A stretch of DNA of 64,000 nt from Colwellia demingiae (GCF_007954275.1 NZ_VOLT01000001.1:1-64000), one strand, 5' to 3'; counted from the first letter of the stretch, positions 16,464 through 26,351 are shown. Translations and numbers: made by a program. Notes: generated from the letters alone by a model not told the origin.

Positions 16464-17242
16464 ACTGGCAAGCAAAGCCTATAGCGACATTGATAACTGG
16501 ATTAATTGCTACGCTTTATTTCAACGTGATTTTCTGCGAAGAAGTCGATAGAGGTGGAAGGAATAACCATAAAACCTTGCAGGTAGTTGATATGAATCTA
16601 ACGTTTTCCAGCACGCCAGTAAACAAAAGTACAGAAAGAATCCCGCAAAACGTGCCAGCCGAACTGGTGAGTAAACCGCCAGAGCCAATTAAAAAATCCC
16701 CTGTGGCCAAAATTAAAAAACCAGTGAAACGCTTAGTGTCTGTACCAGTAAAAAAAACTATTCCTATTCCTATTCCTGTAAAAAAGGTCGAGGTAGCACT
16801 GACTAAGAACAACAACACAAAATCTAATGATGATTATATTGAAAAGAATAACAAAGCTACAGCGATTGAAAAGAGTAACGAGTTATCACAGTCTGCTGCT
16901 ACCGTTAACAATACCCAGAGTGTTGAAAGCTTTCAAAGATCGGGTGTTCAATCAGCTATGCAGGCGTACATGGCGCAAGTGCGTGATTATATTACCAAAC
17001 AAAAACGATACCCTAAAGAAGCTAAAATCAGAAGGCACCAAGGCAGTGTGGCCATCAGCTTTATAATTGATGCCGAAGGCCGGGTATCAGAATCCAAAAT
17101 AGTTAAGTCTTGTAAGAGTCGTTATATCAATAAAAGCGTTAAGGTATTACTTTCAAAACTCAGATTTAAGGTAGCACCTGAGACAATTAGACATCAATTC
17201 CCTAAAACGGTGTTATTAGAAGTGAACTATCAATTTAGCTAA
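16460..17242 (+). CDS. tonB: TonB energy transducer
   Basis: 260 residues. An N-terminal membrane segment (about 7-26) is followed by a Lys/Pro-rich spacer (residues 70-115, with repeats such as VPVKKTIPIPIPVKKV) that spans the periplasm. The C-terminal TonB domain (about 170-260) has YITKQKRYPKEAKIRRHQGSV and VSESKIVKSC. Lacks the SHLS motif of enteric TonB in its first helix. Starts in ATGA at the end of the second exbD. Together with ExbB and the two ExbD proteins it should power the nearby TonB-dependent receptor. Confidence 0.9.
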   Translation: MNWQAKPIATLITGLIATLYFNVIFCEEVDRGGRNNHKTLQVVDMNLTFSSTPVNKSTERIPQNVPAELVSKPPEPIKKSPVAKIKKPVKRLVSVPVKKTIPIPIPVKKVEVALTKNNNTKSNDDYIEKNNKATAIEKSNELSQSAATVNNTQSVESFQRSGVQSAMQAYMAQVRDYITKQKRYPKEAKIRRHQGSVAISFIIDAEGRVSESKIVKSCKSRYINKSVKVLLSKLRFKVAPETIRHQFPKTVLLEVNYQFS

Positions 17243-17316
17243 TAGTATTAATACTTATTTAGAATATTAATTCCCCATCCTAATTCATGTCGTTATCGAA
17301 TTATACTGATCGGTTA

Positions 17317-17349
17317 GTGACATAAATTAGACCTCAGCAGCATTATAAT
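17317..17349 (+). promoter_or_regulatory. 17-bp regulator box and -10 before the RND operon
   Basis: GTGACATAAATTAGACC (17317-17333) is the complement of GGTCTAATTTATGTCAC, with GAC half-sites 11 bp apart. AATTAG is followed after 13 bp by a perfect TATAAT (17344-17349). This copy has the clearest -10 element of the family and places the RND genes in the same proposed regulon as the glycosyltransferases. Confidence 0.62.
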
Positions 17350-17401
17350 ATTTTATTACTTTAATCCTACTATCCACCACCACAATACACTGGATCACCG
17401 C

Positions 17402-18520
17402 ATGAATAATTTCAATTTCAAGCTAAAAACAGCAATAGTCGCCTTAGTCACACTTATTAGCTCTGCCACCATTTTAGCTACGGCTCCTGTCCAAGAGTTA
17501 TCTGCACAAACAGAAAAAGTATTATCGGTGAGTGTTATAGATGTATCGCCACAAGAATTTACACCCAGCTATCAAGCCTTTGGGATAATTGAATCCCCTC
17601 ACCTTTTATTATTGACTGCTCAAGTTGAAGGAGAAATAAAGTATGTTAATAAAGCATTTATTGAGGGTGGCCAACTTGTAGAAGGCGATATAATTTATCA
17701 AATAGATGACAGTGATTATCAGCACAAGTTAAACCAACGTACAAGTGATTTGAAAATAGCACAAGCGAACTTACAACTTGAACTCGGAGAGCAAAAAGTT
17801 GCAGAAAGAGAGTATCAACAAATTATTGATGATTTCAGCAGCGAAAACATTGTTCTACAAAAAGCGCTGATGTTACGTCAACCACAATTAGAGACAGCAA
17901 AAGCGAATGTTACTATCGCACAAAGTAATGTCAATCTTGCTAAAAAAAACCTGCAAAGATGTACCGTTGTCAGTAATAGTGACTTCACCGTATTAACGAA
18001 AGTAATTTATCAAGGAAGTTATGTTAACAAAGGCGACAGTTTGGGAGAGTTAGCACAACTTTCACAACTACGTGTCTCACTCGCGGTACCTAGTAATGTT
18101 GCAACACTACTAACAATTAACCAACAAGTTAATATTTCAAGTGATAGTCATAAAAATTATCCTGCATTAATCACACAATTGTCGTCAAAATTACACGATA
18201 GTAGTCAATTACAGCAAGTTTATTTGAGTATTAGCAACCCAAGAAAATCGTTCATATTGGGCGAGTTCATTGCCGCAGAATTAACGTTAATACCACAAAA
18301 AAACACCATTAAACTTCCACTGAGCTCGATTGATGATGATATTTTCTGGATTGTAGATCAAAACAAAAAATTATCGGCAAGAGATGCTAAAATTATTTGG
18401 CAAAACGAAGGCTATGCCATCGTTAATAATAATATTGTCGAAGGTGAATCTGTCGTTACTAGTGCAATAACAGGTGCAAAGGAAGGCATGATCGCTAATA
18501 TTGTTTCGGGAGTTTTGTAA
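17402..18520 (+). CDS. RND efflux periplasmic adaptor
   Basis: Membrane-fusion protein of 372 residues that links an inner-membrane RND pump to an outer-membrane channel. It has a signal sequence (1-27), a lipoyl/barrel-sandwich half motif (ESPHLLLLTAQVEGEIKYVNKAFIEGGQLVEGDIIYQID), a coiled-coil hairpin (about 110-190), the second lipoyl half and a beta-barrel domain. Its stop overlaps the start of the RND permease by one base. No outer-membrane factor gene is nearby, so it must share a TolC-like protein coded elsewhere. The box 70 bp upstream places it under the proposed envelope regulator. Confidence 0.9.
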   Translation: MNNFNFKLKTAIVALVTLISSATILATAPVQELSAQTEKVLSVSVIDVSPQEFTPSYQAFGIIESPHLLLLTAQVEGEIKYVNKAFIEGGQLVEGDIIYQIDDSDYQHKLNQRTSDLKIAQANLQLELGEQKVAEREYQQIIDDFSSENIVLQKALMLRQPQLETAKANVTIAQSNVNLAKKNLQRCTVVSNSDFTVLTKVIYQGSYVNKGDSLGELAQLSQLRVSLAVPSNVATLLTINQQVNISSDSHKNYPALITQLSSKLHDSSQLQQVYLSISNPRKSFILGEFIAAELTLIPQKNTIKLPLSSIDDDIFWIVDQNKKLSARDAKIIWQNEGYAIVNNNIVEGESVVTSAITGAKEGMIANIVSGVL

Positions 18521-21500
18521 TGACTCAAAAGAACGTAAGATCAAATAATAGTATGCTATCAGTACCTTCCATTTGGATGATTAATAACCCTATTGCCTCC
18601 AGTTTATTAACCTTTGCAATTATTATTCTGGGATTATTGTCGTTTGACAGCATCAACCAAGAAAGTAGCCCTTCTTTTCAAATTGATGAAATATTAATAG
18701 CAGCAAGTTACCCCGGAGCTACGCCCAAAGATATTGAGCAAGGTATCATTTTAAGCATTGAACATCAGTTAAGAGACAATCCTAATATTGATCGAATAAA
18801 TGCCAATGCCTATGAAGGCTCTGCTGAAATCACCTTGGCGTTAATTGAAGGCGTTAACCCTGACACGGTATTGTCTCAAGTAAAAAATAGTATCGACGGT
18901 ATTAATAGCTTTCCCGTTGAAATGGAAAATCCAACCGTTACTTTTGTCGAAGAACTGGACAGTATTGTTGAAATTGGACTCCATGGAAATTTATCTGAAT
19001 TACAGCTCTATCGTGAAGCAACTCAGCTAAAACAGAACATGCTAGACGCACTTAATTTAGCAAAGATTGATATCCAAGGGGCACGTTCCCCGGAGGTAGT
19101 AATTGAACTGAATCAAGAAAAATTACGCCAATATCAGCTCACATTAGCGCAAGTGTTAGCCAAAGTGAAAGCCTCAGTGACTGATGTACCTGCGGGAAGC
19201 ATTAATACTCAAGGTGGTGAGATTTTAATTCGAACCTTGGGTCGAAAAGAGTTATTTGAGCAGTTTTCAGAGATAACGATTATTAATGACAACAGTGGCA
19301 ACAGAGTTACACTCGCTGAAATTGCAACGATTAGTGATAGTTTTCAAGGGCAAAAAAGGCCGTTCAACGTTAACGCTGAAGCAGCATTAGAGTTAAAGGT
19401 TTATCAAAACAAAAGTAGTAAACCGATAGATATAAGCAGTGATATTCAGGACTTTATCACTGAATACCAATCAAAAATTCCACAGGGCTTAACCTTAACC
19501 ATTCTGCAAGATGCGTCGAAACCTTTTAGCCAACGTATTAACTTATTAACCAGTAACGGACTTATTGGTATGCTATTGGTCATCTTCGTCCTATCACTTT
19601 TTCTTGATTTAAGATTAGCTTTTTGGGTCAGTATGGGCATCCCTATTTCGATTGTTGGCACTTTAGGCCTTATGCCCATCCTTGGTATTCCTATCAACAT
19701 GATAACGCTCTTTGCTTTTGTTATTACCTTAGGAATTCTGGTAGATGATGCTGTCATTGTTGCCGAAAACATCTACCTGAAAGTACAGCAAGGTATCACT
19801 ATGGATGTTGCCCTTAAAGAAGGGGTAAAAGAAATGACATTACCTGTGGTATTTTCTGTGGCAACCAATATTATTGCATTTATTCCATTGCTTTATGTGC
19901 CCGGCGAACTGGGTGTTATGTATAAACCTATGACTTTACTAATTTTTGCTATTTTTATTGTCTCTCTTATTGAAGCATTATTGATTCTCCCCCTACATTT
20001 AAGACATATTGATAAGCCGATGCGCTTTCATGCTATATCTAACGTTCAAGGGTATTGTTTCAAACGCTTTGATACCTTTAAAAATAAGGTTTATGCTCGT
20101 TGGCTACGCGCCAGTTGTAATAACCCTGTTACGGTAATCATCATCTTTATATCGCTCGCTACTTTAGTATTTTCATGGGTTTATAGTGGACGAGTAGACT
20201 CAAGTTTTGTACCTAAAATTGAATCTACTCGTATAGATGCCGAAGTTGAATTCCCCACGGGCGCGCCGTTAAAAGATAAAATTGCCATTATTAATTATAT
20301 AGAACGTGCTGGAATAAAATCTATTGAAAGCCTTAATGGGCAAGACGATTATACTTTTCGTATGCAAGATATCGGCTCTAATAGTGGTTCATCTACCTTT
20401 ATGATTGTCCCTGATGATCAAAGATCTTTCACCGCAAAGGATTTTGTTGATCGATGGCGAACCAATATTGGTGATGTCCCTGGAGTGAAATCTATTTTCT
20501 TTGACTATCAAGTAGGTCCAGGTGGAGGTAAAGAGCTTGTGATCGAGTTAGGTCACAAAAATGCTGAAATATTAGCCTTAGCTGCTAATGAATTAATGAG
20601 GGGACTCAATAGAATATCAGGGGTTACTGACATTGATAGCGCGCTTATGGATGGCAAACTCCAATATAACCTTACGCCAACACCTTTGGGGGAAAACCTT
20701 GGCTTTACCAGTGATAATTTAGGAGAGTTAATTCGGTTGCGCTTTTTTGGCGGAGAAGCTATTCGTCAAATCGTTGCCGGTGATGAAATAAAAGTAAGGG
20801 TGATGATGCAAAGAAGTCAGCAGTATTATGCTAATCAACTCAGTCAATTAATCATCACTGCGCCTAACGGGGATATGGTTGAATTAGGACAAGTTGCTAA
20901 TATTACCACGACTAAGGCTGCCACAAGTATTAACCGTGTTGATGGTATTCAACTGGTAGAAGTTACCGCCAGTATATTACGCCAAGTAGCCAGTGCTTCC
21001 TTAATACTCAATACCGTCGAAGACGACTTATTAACAAAGTTAAGCGCTAAGTATCCTGAACTTGATGTAGAACTTGGTGGTGAGGCGCGAATTGAGTCGA
21101 AAGTTAATTCAGGAATAATAGAAGGAATAGGCCTAGCATTTGCTCTTATTTTCGCCATGTTAGCGATAATTTTTAGAAATTATCTTGATGCCTTTCTAGT
21201 GCTACTTATTATTCCCTTTTGCTTAGCCGCCGCCATATTAGGGCATATTGTTATGGGTTATTCGTTTAGTGTAATGAGCTTATTTGGCATGATTGCGCTA
21301 TCGGGTTTAGTCATTAATGGTTCATTTGTTTTGCTACTTAAAGTTAAAACCTTGATAAAGGACGGTATGGATTATAAAAATGCGGTAATAGAAGCATCAT
21401 TGAATCGGTTCAGACCTGTCGTATTAACGGCAGTAACAACAGCCGCAGGTTTATTTCCTATGCTATTTGAAACGTCAACACAGGCGCTATATTTAGTACC

Positions 21501-21666
21501 TATGGTAATTAGTTTAAGTTTTGGGTCAGTATTTTCTATTGCCACTATTTTATTATTAAGCCCGGCAATGTTTACTTTGTCAGAGCAATTAAAAGCGCAA
21601 GAGGTGAATGATAAATTACTAACAAGTTTAAATATGCCTAAGTCAGTATTATTAGGTGAGAAATAG
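18520..21666 (+). CDS. RND efflux permease (HAE-type)
   Basis: 1048-residue inner-membrane transporter of the AcrB/MexB superfamily: 12 membrane segments with two large periplasmic loops (about 55-345 and 570-870). The start has NPIASSLLTFAIIILG, and the loop has YPGATPKDIEQGI. The fourth segment carries the proton-relay aspartates (GILVDDAVIVAENI), and the tenth has GLVINGSFVLL. These pumps expel toxic compounds using proton flow. The divergent first loop suggests a subfamily other than AcrB, and the substrate is unknown. Cotranscribed with the adaptor. Confidence 0.92.
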   Translation: MTQKNVRSNNSMLSVPSIWMINNPIASSLLTFAIIILGLLSFDSINQESSPSFQIDEILIAASYPGATPKDIEQGIILSIEHQLRDNPNIDRINANAYEGSAEITLALIEGVNPDTVLSQVKNSIDGINSFPVEMENPTVTFVEELDSIVEIGLHGNLSELQLYREATQLKQNMLDALNLAKIDIQGARSPEVVIELNQEKLRQYQLTLAQVLAKVKASVTDVPAGSINTQGGEILIRTLGRKELFEQFSEITIINDNSGNRVTLAEIATISDSFQGQKRPFNVNAEAALELKVYQNKSSKPIDISSDIQDFITEYQSKIPQGLTLTILQDASKPFSQRINLLTSNGLIGMLLVIFVLSLFLDLRLAFWVSMGIPISIVGTLGLMPILGIPINMITLFAFVITLGILVDDAVIVAENIYLKVQQGITMDVALKEGVKEMTLPVVFSVATNIIAFIPLLYVPGELGVMYKPMTLLIFAIFIVSLIEALLILPLHLRHIDKPMRFHAISNVQGYCFKRFDTFKNKVYARWLRASCNNPVTVIIIFISLATLVFSWVYSGRVDSSFVPKIESTRIDAEVEFPTGAPLKDKIAIINYIERAGIKSIESLNGQDDYTFRMQDIGSNSGSSTFMIVPDDQRSFTAKDFVDRWRTNIGDVPGVKSIFFDYQVGPGGGKELVIELGHKNAEILALAANELMRGLNRISGVTDIDSALMDGKLQYNLTPTPLGENLGFTSDNLGELIRLRFFGGEAIRQIVAGDEIKVRVMMQRSQQYYANQLSQLIITAPNGDMVELGQVANITTTKAATSINRVDGIQLVEVTASILRQVASASLILNTVEDDLLTKLSAKYPELDVELGGEARIESKVNSGIIEGIGLAFALIFAMLAIIFRNYLDAFLVLLIIPFCLAAAILGHIVMGYSFSVMSLFGMIALSGLVINGSFVLLLKVKTLIKDGMDYKNAVIEASLNRFRPVVLTAVTTAAGLFPMLFETSTQALYLVPMVISLSFGSVFSIATILLLSPAMFTLSEQLKAQEVNDKLLTSLNMPKSVLLGEK

Positions 21667-22062
21667 CTAAGTCTATCTATAGCAATTAATATTAGACTCT
21701 AACGCCTCGCATCATATCGATCTGTATAATTATTACCTTTATGGGGCTCCATCGATTTTGAGCATAGATAATTCCAAATTATGATTACACTCCTAACTCG
21801 CTTTGTGCCCCACAGTGAGATAGAAACTAACCATCACTTTCCGCATTGAAGACCTATTTTATAGGTCAAAATCACATAGCTTAATGATCACTTTGATACG
21901 ATAGCGGACGTTCCCCACAGATGAGTATATGGGACTTTTGATGATGGCTTTTTGCCAGTCTGAGTGTGAACAAAGCCACCAAAGCGCTCATTCATTGTTA
22001 AACTGGTAAAGATCTCATTGCAGAAGGAAATCAATCAAAATGACGAGTTAGTTTTAATAAAA
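21667..22062. other. Intergenic region with decayed repeat-like sequence
   Basis: No gene is seen. The stretch near 21885-21915 (GATCACTTTGATACGA and GCGGACGTT) recurs in inverted form at about 31319-31334, and CTTTGTGCCCC (21809-21819) recurs at 31590-31600. These look like remains of a dispersed non-coding family that also occurs around 33045. Confidence 0.5.
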
Positions 22063-22578
22063 TTATTTTTTGTCGTTAACTCTCAACCTAAACAATGGCT
22101 GATTATTCACAAAGCTAACCCCCTCAGCTGCATGACATGACAAACAAGCTACAGTTGCTTTATCAAAGCCCTTCCATGCGATGCTTTTATCCTTACTCAT
22201 AATATTATCAAATACTTCTTTCCATGTTTGATTAAGTAAAAAAAGGTCTGCACTTTTCCGTCTAGCGGGTCGTTTCATAAGACCATTATCAATAGTTTTT
22301 TTAATTTTCTTCCATTGATATGCCGCAAAATCATAATTTTCGTCTTGTAATGCTTGGTAAAGACTTTCATATCTTTGGCCAACTTCCAGCATAGGTTGAT
22401 CAAACCCTCTAAGGTACGTTTCTAACTTGTTAATCCTTTTTGTTTTATCTCCTTCATCTAAAAGCCAGTGCTTTGAATACTTGACTTTTTCTTGGCTATT
22501 AACTTCAGCTTCCTTTGCTATTGAGCTGCCCATAATCAGTGTTGTGCATACTGCTACGAGAACAATTTTATATTCCAT
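22063..22578 (-). CDS. Monoheme c-type cytochrome-like protein
   Basis: 171 residues from the ATG at 22578, chosen because it gives a normal signal peptide (MEYKIVLVAVCTTLIMGSSIA); upstream in-frame codons to 22677 lack one. The mature part is helical and has a single heme motif CLSCH (residues 145-149) close to the C-terminus, followed by the conserved-looking FVNNQPLF. A heme so near the C-terminus in a helical bundle recalls cytochrome c'-like proteins. Divergent from the multicopper oxidase and perhaps its electron donor or acceptor, which is inference. Confidence 0.75.
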   Translation of the reverse strand: MEYKIVLVAVCTTLIMGSSIAKEAEVNSQEKVKYSKHWLLDEGDKTKRINKLETYLRGFDQPMLEVGQRYESLYQALQDENYDFAAYQWKKIKKTIDNGLMKRPARRKSADLFLLNQTWKEVFDNIMSKDKSIAWKGFDKATVACLSCHAAEGVSFVNNQPLFRLRVNDKK

Positions 22579-22634
22579 CATTATTTCTATTATTTCCATT
22601 ATCAATTTAAAGACATCTGATTTTACTATGTTAT

Positions 22635-22684
22635 GTGTCTCAAAAATGTGACACACTTTTTTATTACACTTACACATTTATTAT
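22635..22684 (+). promoter_or_regulatory. Possible regulatory region of the multicopper oxidase
   Basis: GTGTC (22635-22639) and GACAC (22650-22654) form a short inverted pair. GTGACA is followed by TTTTAT, CTTAC and, 13 bp after TTTTAT, a TTATTA -10-like hexamer. It resembles the boxes elsewhere in the window, but the 11-bp half-site spacing is not kept, so it is the weakest member. Confidence 0.3.
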
Positions 22685-22718
22685 CTAGACTCAGTTTATT
22701 CCAAACTAGGATTTTTAA

Positions 22719-24161
22719 GTGATTAGTAGAAGAAATTTTGTTAAAAACGTCTCGTTGGGTTCTCTATCTTTAATTGTTTTAGGGTGTGGTGGAAAAAATA
22801 AAGGTAAAACTTCAATAGGTGCCAATCCCCCAATACCAAAAAACTTAACTACAAATAACAAGCTGTTTGTACCTCCTTTAATCGATACAAGAAATACAAC
22901 CACTGATATCTGGATCAGGAATAGTGAAGCAAATATTCTTGACTCTACACTGACTAATACATATAGCTATAATACGGCAGTAGATTCTCTTGGGTTATTA
23001 GGGCCGACTCTATTGATGGAACGAAATATGACATCGTCTTTAAATTTTATTAATGAATTAGGTGTCGAAACTACCGCTCATCAACATGGCTTACATGTTT
23101 CGGGTATGAATGATGGTGGCCCTCAATCGAGGATATTGCCTGGAAAATCGAGAACTAATGTATTAGAAATAGATCAGCCCGCAGGGACTCACTGGTATCA
23201 CCCTCACCCTCATGGAAATACAGGTGAACAAGTCATTAAAGGCTTGGCGGGACTAATCATTATACAAGATCCCGAAGAAATCAATTCATTACCTAATCTA
23301 CCCCGAAGTTATGGAGTGAACGATTTCCCTATTATTATTCAAGACAAGTCTTTTAATACTGATGGTTCAATTCAGTACGACGCGCAAAAATCTTATGGTA
23401 AAAGAGGCTACCTTGGTGACAGCATCTTAGTAAACGGTCAAATTCAACCTGATGTATCTGTTCCTTTAGGGTGGATTCGGCTTCGTATTCTTAACGGCTC
23501 TAACGCTAGGTTTTATGAGCGTGGGGATAGTTTGTCTTTTAGCAATCAACAACAATTTTATGTTATAGCTAGTGATGGCGGCTTACTTAGTGAACCTGTT
23601 TCAACAACCTCTTTACCTATAGGCCCTGGAGAGCGATATGAAATTATGCTAAATATGAACCAAAATCAACAGCTAGATTTAATGGTAGGAAATAGAAACA
23701 TTTTATCACTGGTTGCAGATTTAAATACTTATGATAACTCGCAAGCTCTATTACCAACTGTCCTCGCGAATGTTCCAAAAGCACTTAATCAAAAAAATAA
23801 TGTAACTCGAACGTTTAAATTAAGCGAAAATATGACAATTAACGGCAAAAAAATGAATATGCAAGTTATTGACGAGCAAGTACCTCTGGGTATTACTGAG
23901 GTCTGGCGAATTTTCGGAAAAGGAGCTAGACATACATTTCATGTTCATGGATGCTCTTTCTTAGTCATTAACCGTGATAATTCAGAAGTTCCATTATGGG
24001 AAAAAGGTTGGAAAGACACCATTATTATTAGTGGTAAGCGTCCAGTAGAAATTCTGGTTAAAATAAATAAAACAGCTGATAGAACAGCTCCATTTATGTA
24101 CCACTGTCATATGCTTGAACATGAGGATATGGGTATGATGGGACAATTTACTGTCGCGTAA
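22719..24161 (+). CDS. Tat-exported multicopper oxidase (CueO-like)
   Basis: 480 residues. GTG start; the N-terminus MISRRNFVKN is a twin-arginine signal and is followed by LGCGG, a possible lipobox. Three cupredoxin domains carry the copper ligands HQHG (121-124), HWYHPHPHG (158-166), FHVHG near residue 407 and HCHMLEHEDMGMM (462-474), the latter with the type 1 Cys463 and Met. Such enzymes oxidise Cu(I) or Fe(II) in the periplasm. Methionine-rich segments of CueO are largely absent. A two-component pair lies convergently downstream, and a monoheme cytochrome diverges upstream. Copper tolerance is the likely role. Confidence 0.92.
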   Translation: MISRRNFVKNVSLGSLSLIVLGCGGKNKGKTSIGANPPIPKNLTTNNKLFVPPLIDTRNTTTDIWIRNSEANILDSTLTNTYSYNTAVDSLGLLGPTLLMERNMTSSLNFINELGVETTAHQHGLHVSGMNDGGPQSRILPGKSRTNVLEIDQPAGTHWYHPHPHGNTGEQVIKGLAGLIIIQDPEEINSLPNLPRSYGVNDFPIIIQDKSFNTDGSIQYDAQKSYGKRGYLGDSILVNGQIQPDVSVPLGWIRLRILNGSNARFYERGDSLSFSNQQQFYVIASDGGLLSEPVSTTSLPIGPGERYEIMLNMNQNQQLDLMVGNRNILSLVADLNTYDNSQALLPTVLANVPKALNQKNNVTRTFKLSENMTINGKKMNMQVIDEQVPLGITEVWRIFGKGARHTFHVHGCSFLVINRDNSEVPLWEKGWKDTIIISGKRPVEILVKINKTADRTAPFMYHCHMLEHEDMGMMGQFTVA

Positions 24162-24175
24162 TAATGTCAAAAATA

Positions 24176-24224
24176 TTCACAAGAACACTAACAATATTCA
24201 ACTTATTGTTAGTGTTCTTGTGAA
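24176..24224. terminator. 20-bp perfect hairpin between convergent genes
   Basis: Arms 24176-24195 and 24205-24224 are exact complements (TTCACAAGAACACTAACAAT) around a 9-base loop. It sits between the convergent ends of the multicopper oxidase and the histidine kinase. A TATTTTT tract follows on the minus strand and a weak one on the plus strand, so it probably ends both transcripts. Confidence 0.75.
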
Positions 24225-24299
24225 AATACAGTCAATTCAATCAACCGTATTGAAAAGTATATTTGTTCTACTTCTTCCTGCTGATTTTCAATTATTTAA

Positions 24300-25592
24300 T
24301 CAGCCAAACTCAACTTTGGCTGTACATCCGTTTTGCAAATTGTTATCTAAAGTAAATGTCCACCCATATCTATGACAGATATCTTTAACCAACAATAAGC
24401 CTAAACCATAGCCATCTGCAGATTCTCTTATATTTTCACCATTAATTCCCTTGCCCGTATCTAAAACCTCAATATAAGTAGGCATTACGTTAATAACAAT
24501 TTCCCCGTATTGGGTATAAGCAAAGGCGTTCTTAATAATATTTCCAAGCAATATATGAAAGGCAAATTCGGGCATAAGAATTGTTATGCTACCTTGAATA
24601 TTCACTCGCCAACTTACTTCTTTATTACTGATTAAATACTCATGACTTAACACAATATTAGTTATTTCTTCTTTATCAATTAAACGAGCGGTTGACTCAA
24701 TAGTCGTTTTAGATTTAGTTAAACTAAGCAATGTTTCCACAAACTCGGCCATTTCTTTAATTGCTTTTTTTAATCGCTCTCGTTGTCTAGAAACCACTTT
24801 TGTATCGGAAGTGGTTTCAAGTATATTAATTGCTCCTGTCATCACCATTAGCGGAGATCGGAGCTCATGGCTAGCGTAACGATTAAAAGAACGCTCCCTT
24901 TCCATCGATGCTTTTATTCGTTCTTGATACTCATTAAATGTGTTAATAAGCTTTGCTAGTTCGATTGTTGAGACTTCTTCAGTAATAGGAATAGGTGACA
25001 AATTATCAGAAGAACTAGTAGAAAGCGTCTTAACTAAATGGGAGATAGGATTGGTTAATTTTGTCGATATTTTAAATACAGCAAATAATGTTAGAGTTAA
25101 CAAGGAGATTGATATTATTATTTGTTTAGTATGTAAGGAAAATAGCTGCTTTTCACTTAATTCGAATAAACTATTACCGACTAAAAAATAAACATCTACT
25201 TTTCCGTCCAATGTATCAAGTTTACTTTTACTGACAAAATAAGCTTGATGGTCACTTGCTGATCTTATTTCTATTACTTCATCAAATGGAATCTCTTCAA
25301 ACTTCGGAAAACCCAGAGGTAACATTTCAGAAGTAAAGTATAAAACAATGTTTTCATCAAGGATTGTGCTACCTCTAGGTTGCAAATCAAGGCTTGTCAT
25401 CCCTTTAATTGATTTATCTGACAGATAGTCGCTGGTATAGCTTTCAATTTTGTCTAATCGATTAGTAGTGTAAAGATGCTCTAAATCACCGGTAGTAAAT
25501 TCATAAACTGAAAAGTGAATGGTAACAAGCGCAATCGCGATTAATGAAAAATAAAAGATAGTGATAAATTTTGCAGGGTATAATTTTTTCAA
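24300..25592 (-). CDS. Sensor histidine kinase
   Basis: 430-residue membrane kinase. Membrane segments at about 8-29 and 156-174 flank a periplasmic sensor domain of some 125 residues. The H-box YASHELRSP has phospho-accepting His242. The ATPase domain shows NIIKNAFAYTQ, DTGKGING and GYGLGL. Paralogous to the kinase at 494-1765. It starts 2 bp after the stop of its partner regulator. The regulator gene diverges from the eptA-like operon across a 130-bp region with 11-bp repeats, so phosphoethanolamine decoration is its most likely output, as for PmrB; that is inference. Confidence 0.93.
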   Translation of the reverse strand: MKKLYPAKFITIFYFSLIAIALVTIHFSVYEFTTGDLEHLYTTNRLDKIESYTSDYLSDKSIKGMTSLDLQPRGSTILDENIVLYFTSEMLPLGFPKFEEIPFDEVIEIRSASDHQAYFVSKSKLDTLDGKVDVYFLVGNSLFELSEKQLFSLHTKQIIISISLLTLTLFAVFKISTKLTNPISHLVKTLSTSSSDNLSPIPITEEVSTIELAKLINTFNEYQERIKASMERERSFNRYASHELRSPLMVMTGAINILETTSDTKVVSRQRERLKKAIKEMAEFVETLLSLTKSKTTIESTARLIDKEEITNIVLSHEYLISNKEVSWRVNIQGSITILMPEFAFHILLGNIIKNAFAYTQYGEIVINVMPTYIEVLDTGKGINGENIRESADGYGLGLLLVKDICHRYGWTFTLDNNLQNGCTAKVEFG

Positions 25593-25594
25593 TT

Positions 25595-26266
25595 TTATTC
25601 ACTCTTAAGTTGATACCCAACTTTAGGCAAGGTTTTGATATAAGTGTTTTTAAATGGCTTATCGATTAATGCTCTTAGCCGATACACATGATTTCTTAAT
25701 AAATCTTCATCTGGCGAATCATTTCCCCAAATCTCTCTAATCACTTCGTCTCGCGTTACAACATCAGGTGCTTTAAGCATTAATAGCTTTAATAAAATAA
25801 ATTGCGCATTATTAAGCTGAAAAGTACATTCACCACGAGTTGCCGTATGGGTTTTAATATCTAAGCTTAAGCCTTCAAAAGATAATGTTCTACAACCCAG
25901 TGTTCCCATATTACGTTGATAGATAGCTTTAATTCTAGCTTCTAGTATATGTAGATCAAATGGCTTAATTAAATAGTCATCGGCACCACTATCAAAACCA
26001 TTCAATATGTCCTCTTTTTCATCTCTTGCTGTGAGCATAAGTATTGGAGTATCAATACCTTGGCTTCTTAGCTTTTTACAAACAGTTAAGCCATCTATTC
26101 CTGGGAGCATAATATCTAAAATAATGAAGTCATATTGATTATTATTGGCTAAGTCTAACCCCATTTCACCATTGCTTGCGTAATCAAGATCGTATCCTTT
26201 AATTTCAAAATATTCGAATATAACTTTCGATATTTCAATATGGTCCTCAATTAATAGTAATTTCAT
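25595..26266 (-). CDS. OmpR-family response regulator
   Basis: 223 residues from the ATG at 26266, which is preceded by AGGTG and gives the canonical MKLLLIED start; an upstream codon at 26311 is unlikely. The receiver is intact with E7/D8, D51, T79 and K101. The winged-helix domain includes the YIKTLPKVGYQL wing. Highly similar to the regulator at 1762-2436. Encoded with the kinase that follows 2 bp later. The divergent region upstream has two TGTCAC half-sites 11 bp apart and, on the minus strand, a TATAAT 10 bp beyond, a promoter layout typical of self-activation by this family. Confidence 0.93.
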   Translation of the reverse strand: MKLLLIEDHIEISKVIFEYFEIKGYDLDYASNGEMGLDLANNNQYDFIILDIMLPGIDGLTVCKKLRSQGIDTPILMLTARDEKEDILNGFDSGADDYLIKPFDLHILEARIKAIYQRNMGTLGCRTLSFEGLSLDIKTHTATRGECTFQLNNAQFILLKLLMLKAPDVVTRDEVIREIWGNDSPDEDLLRNHVYRLRALIDKPFKNTYIKTLPKVGYQLKSE

Positions 26267-26351
26267 ATAACACCTAAATAAATCAATTCGCAATAAACAC
26301 TTATTTATCATTGACTAGCGTTTATCGTTATTTCAGTCATATTATAGCCAG

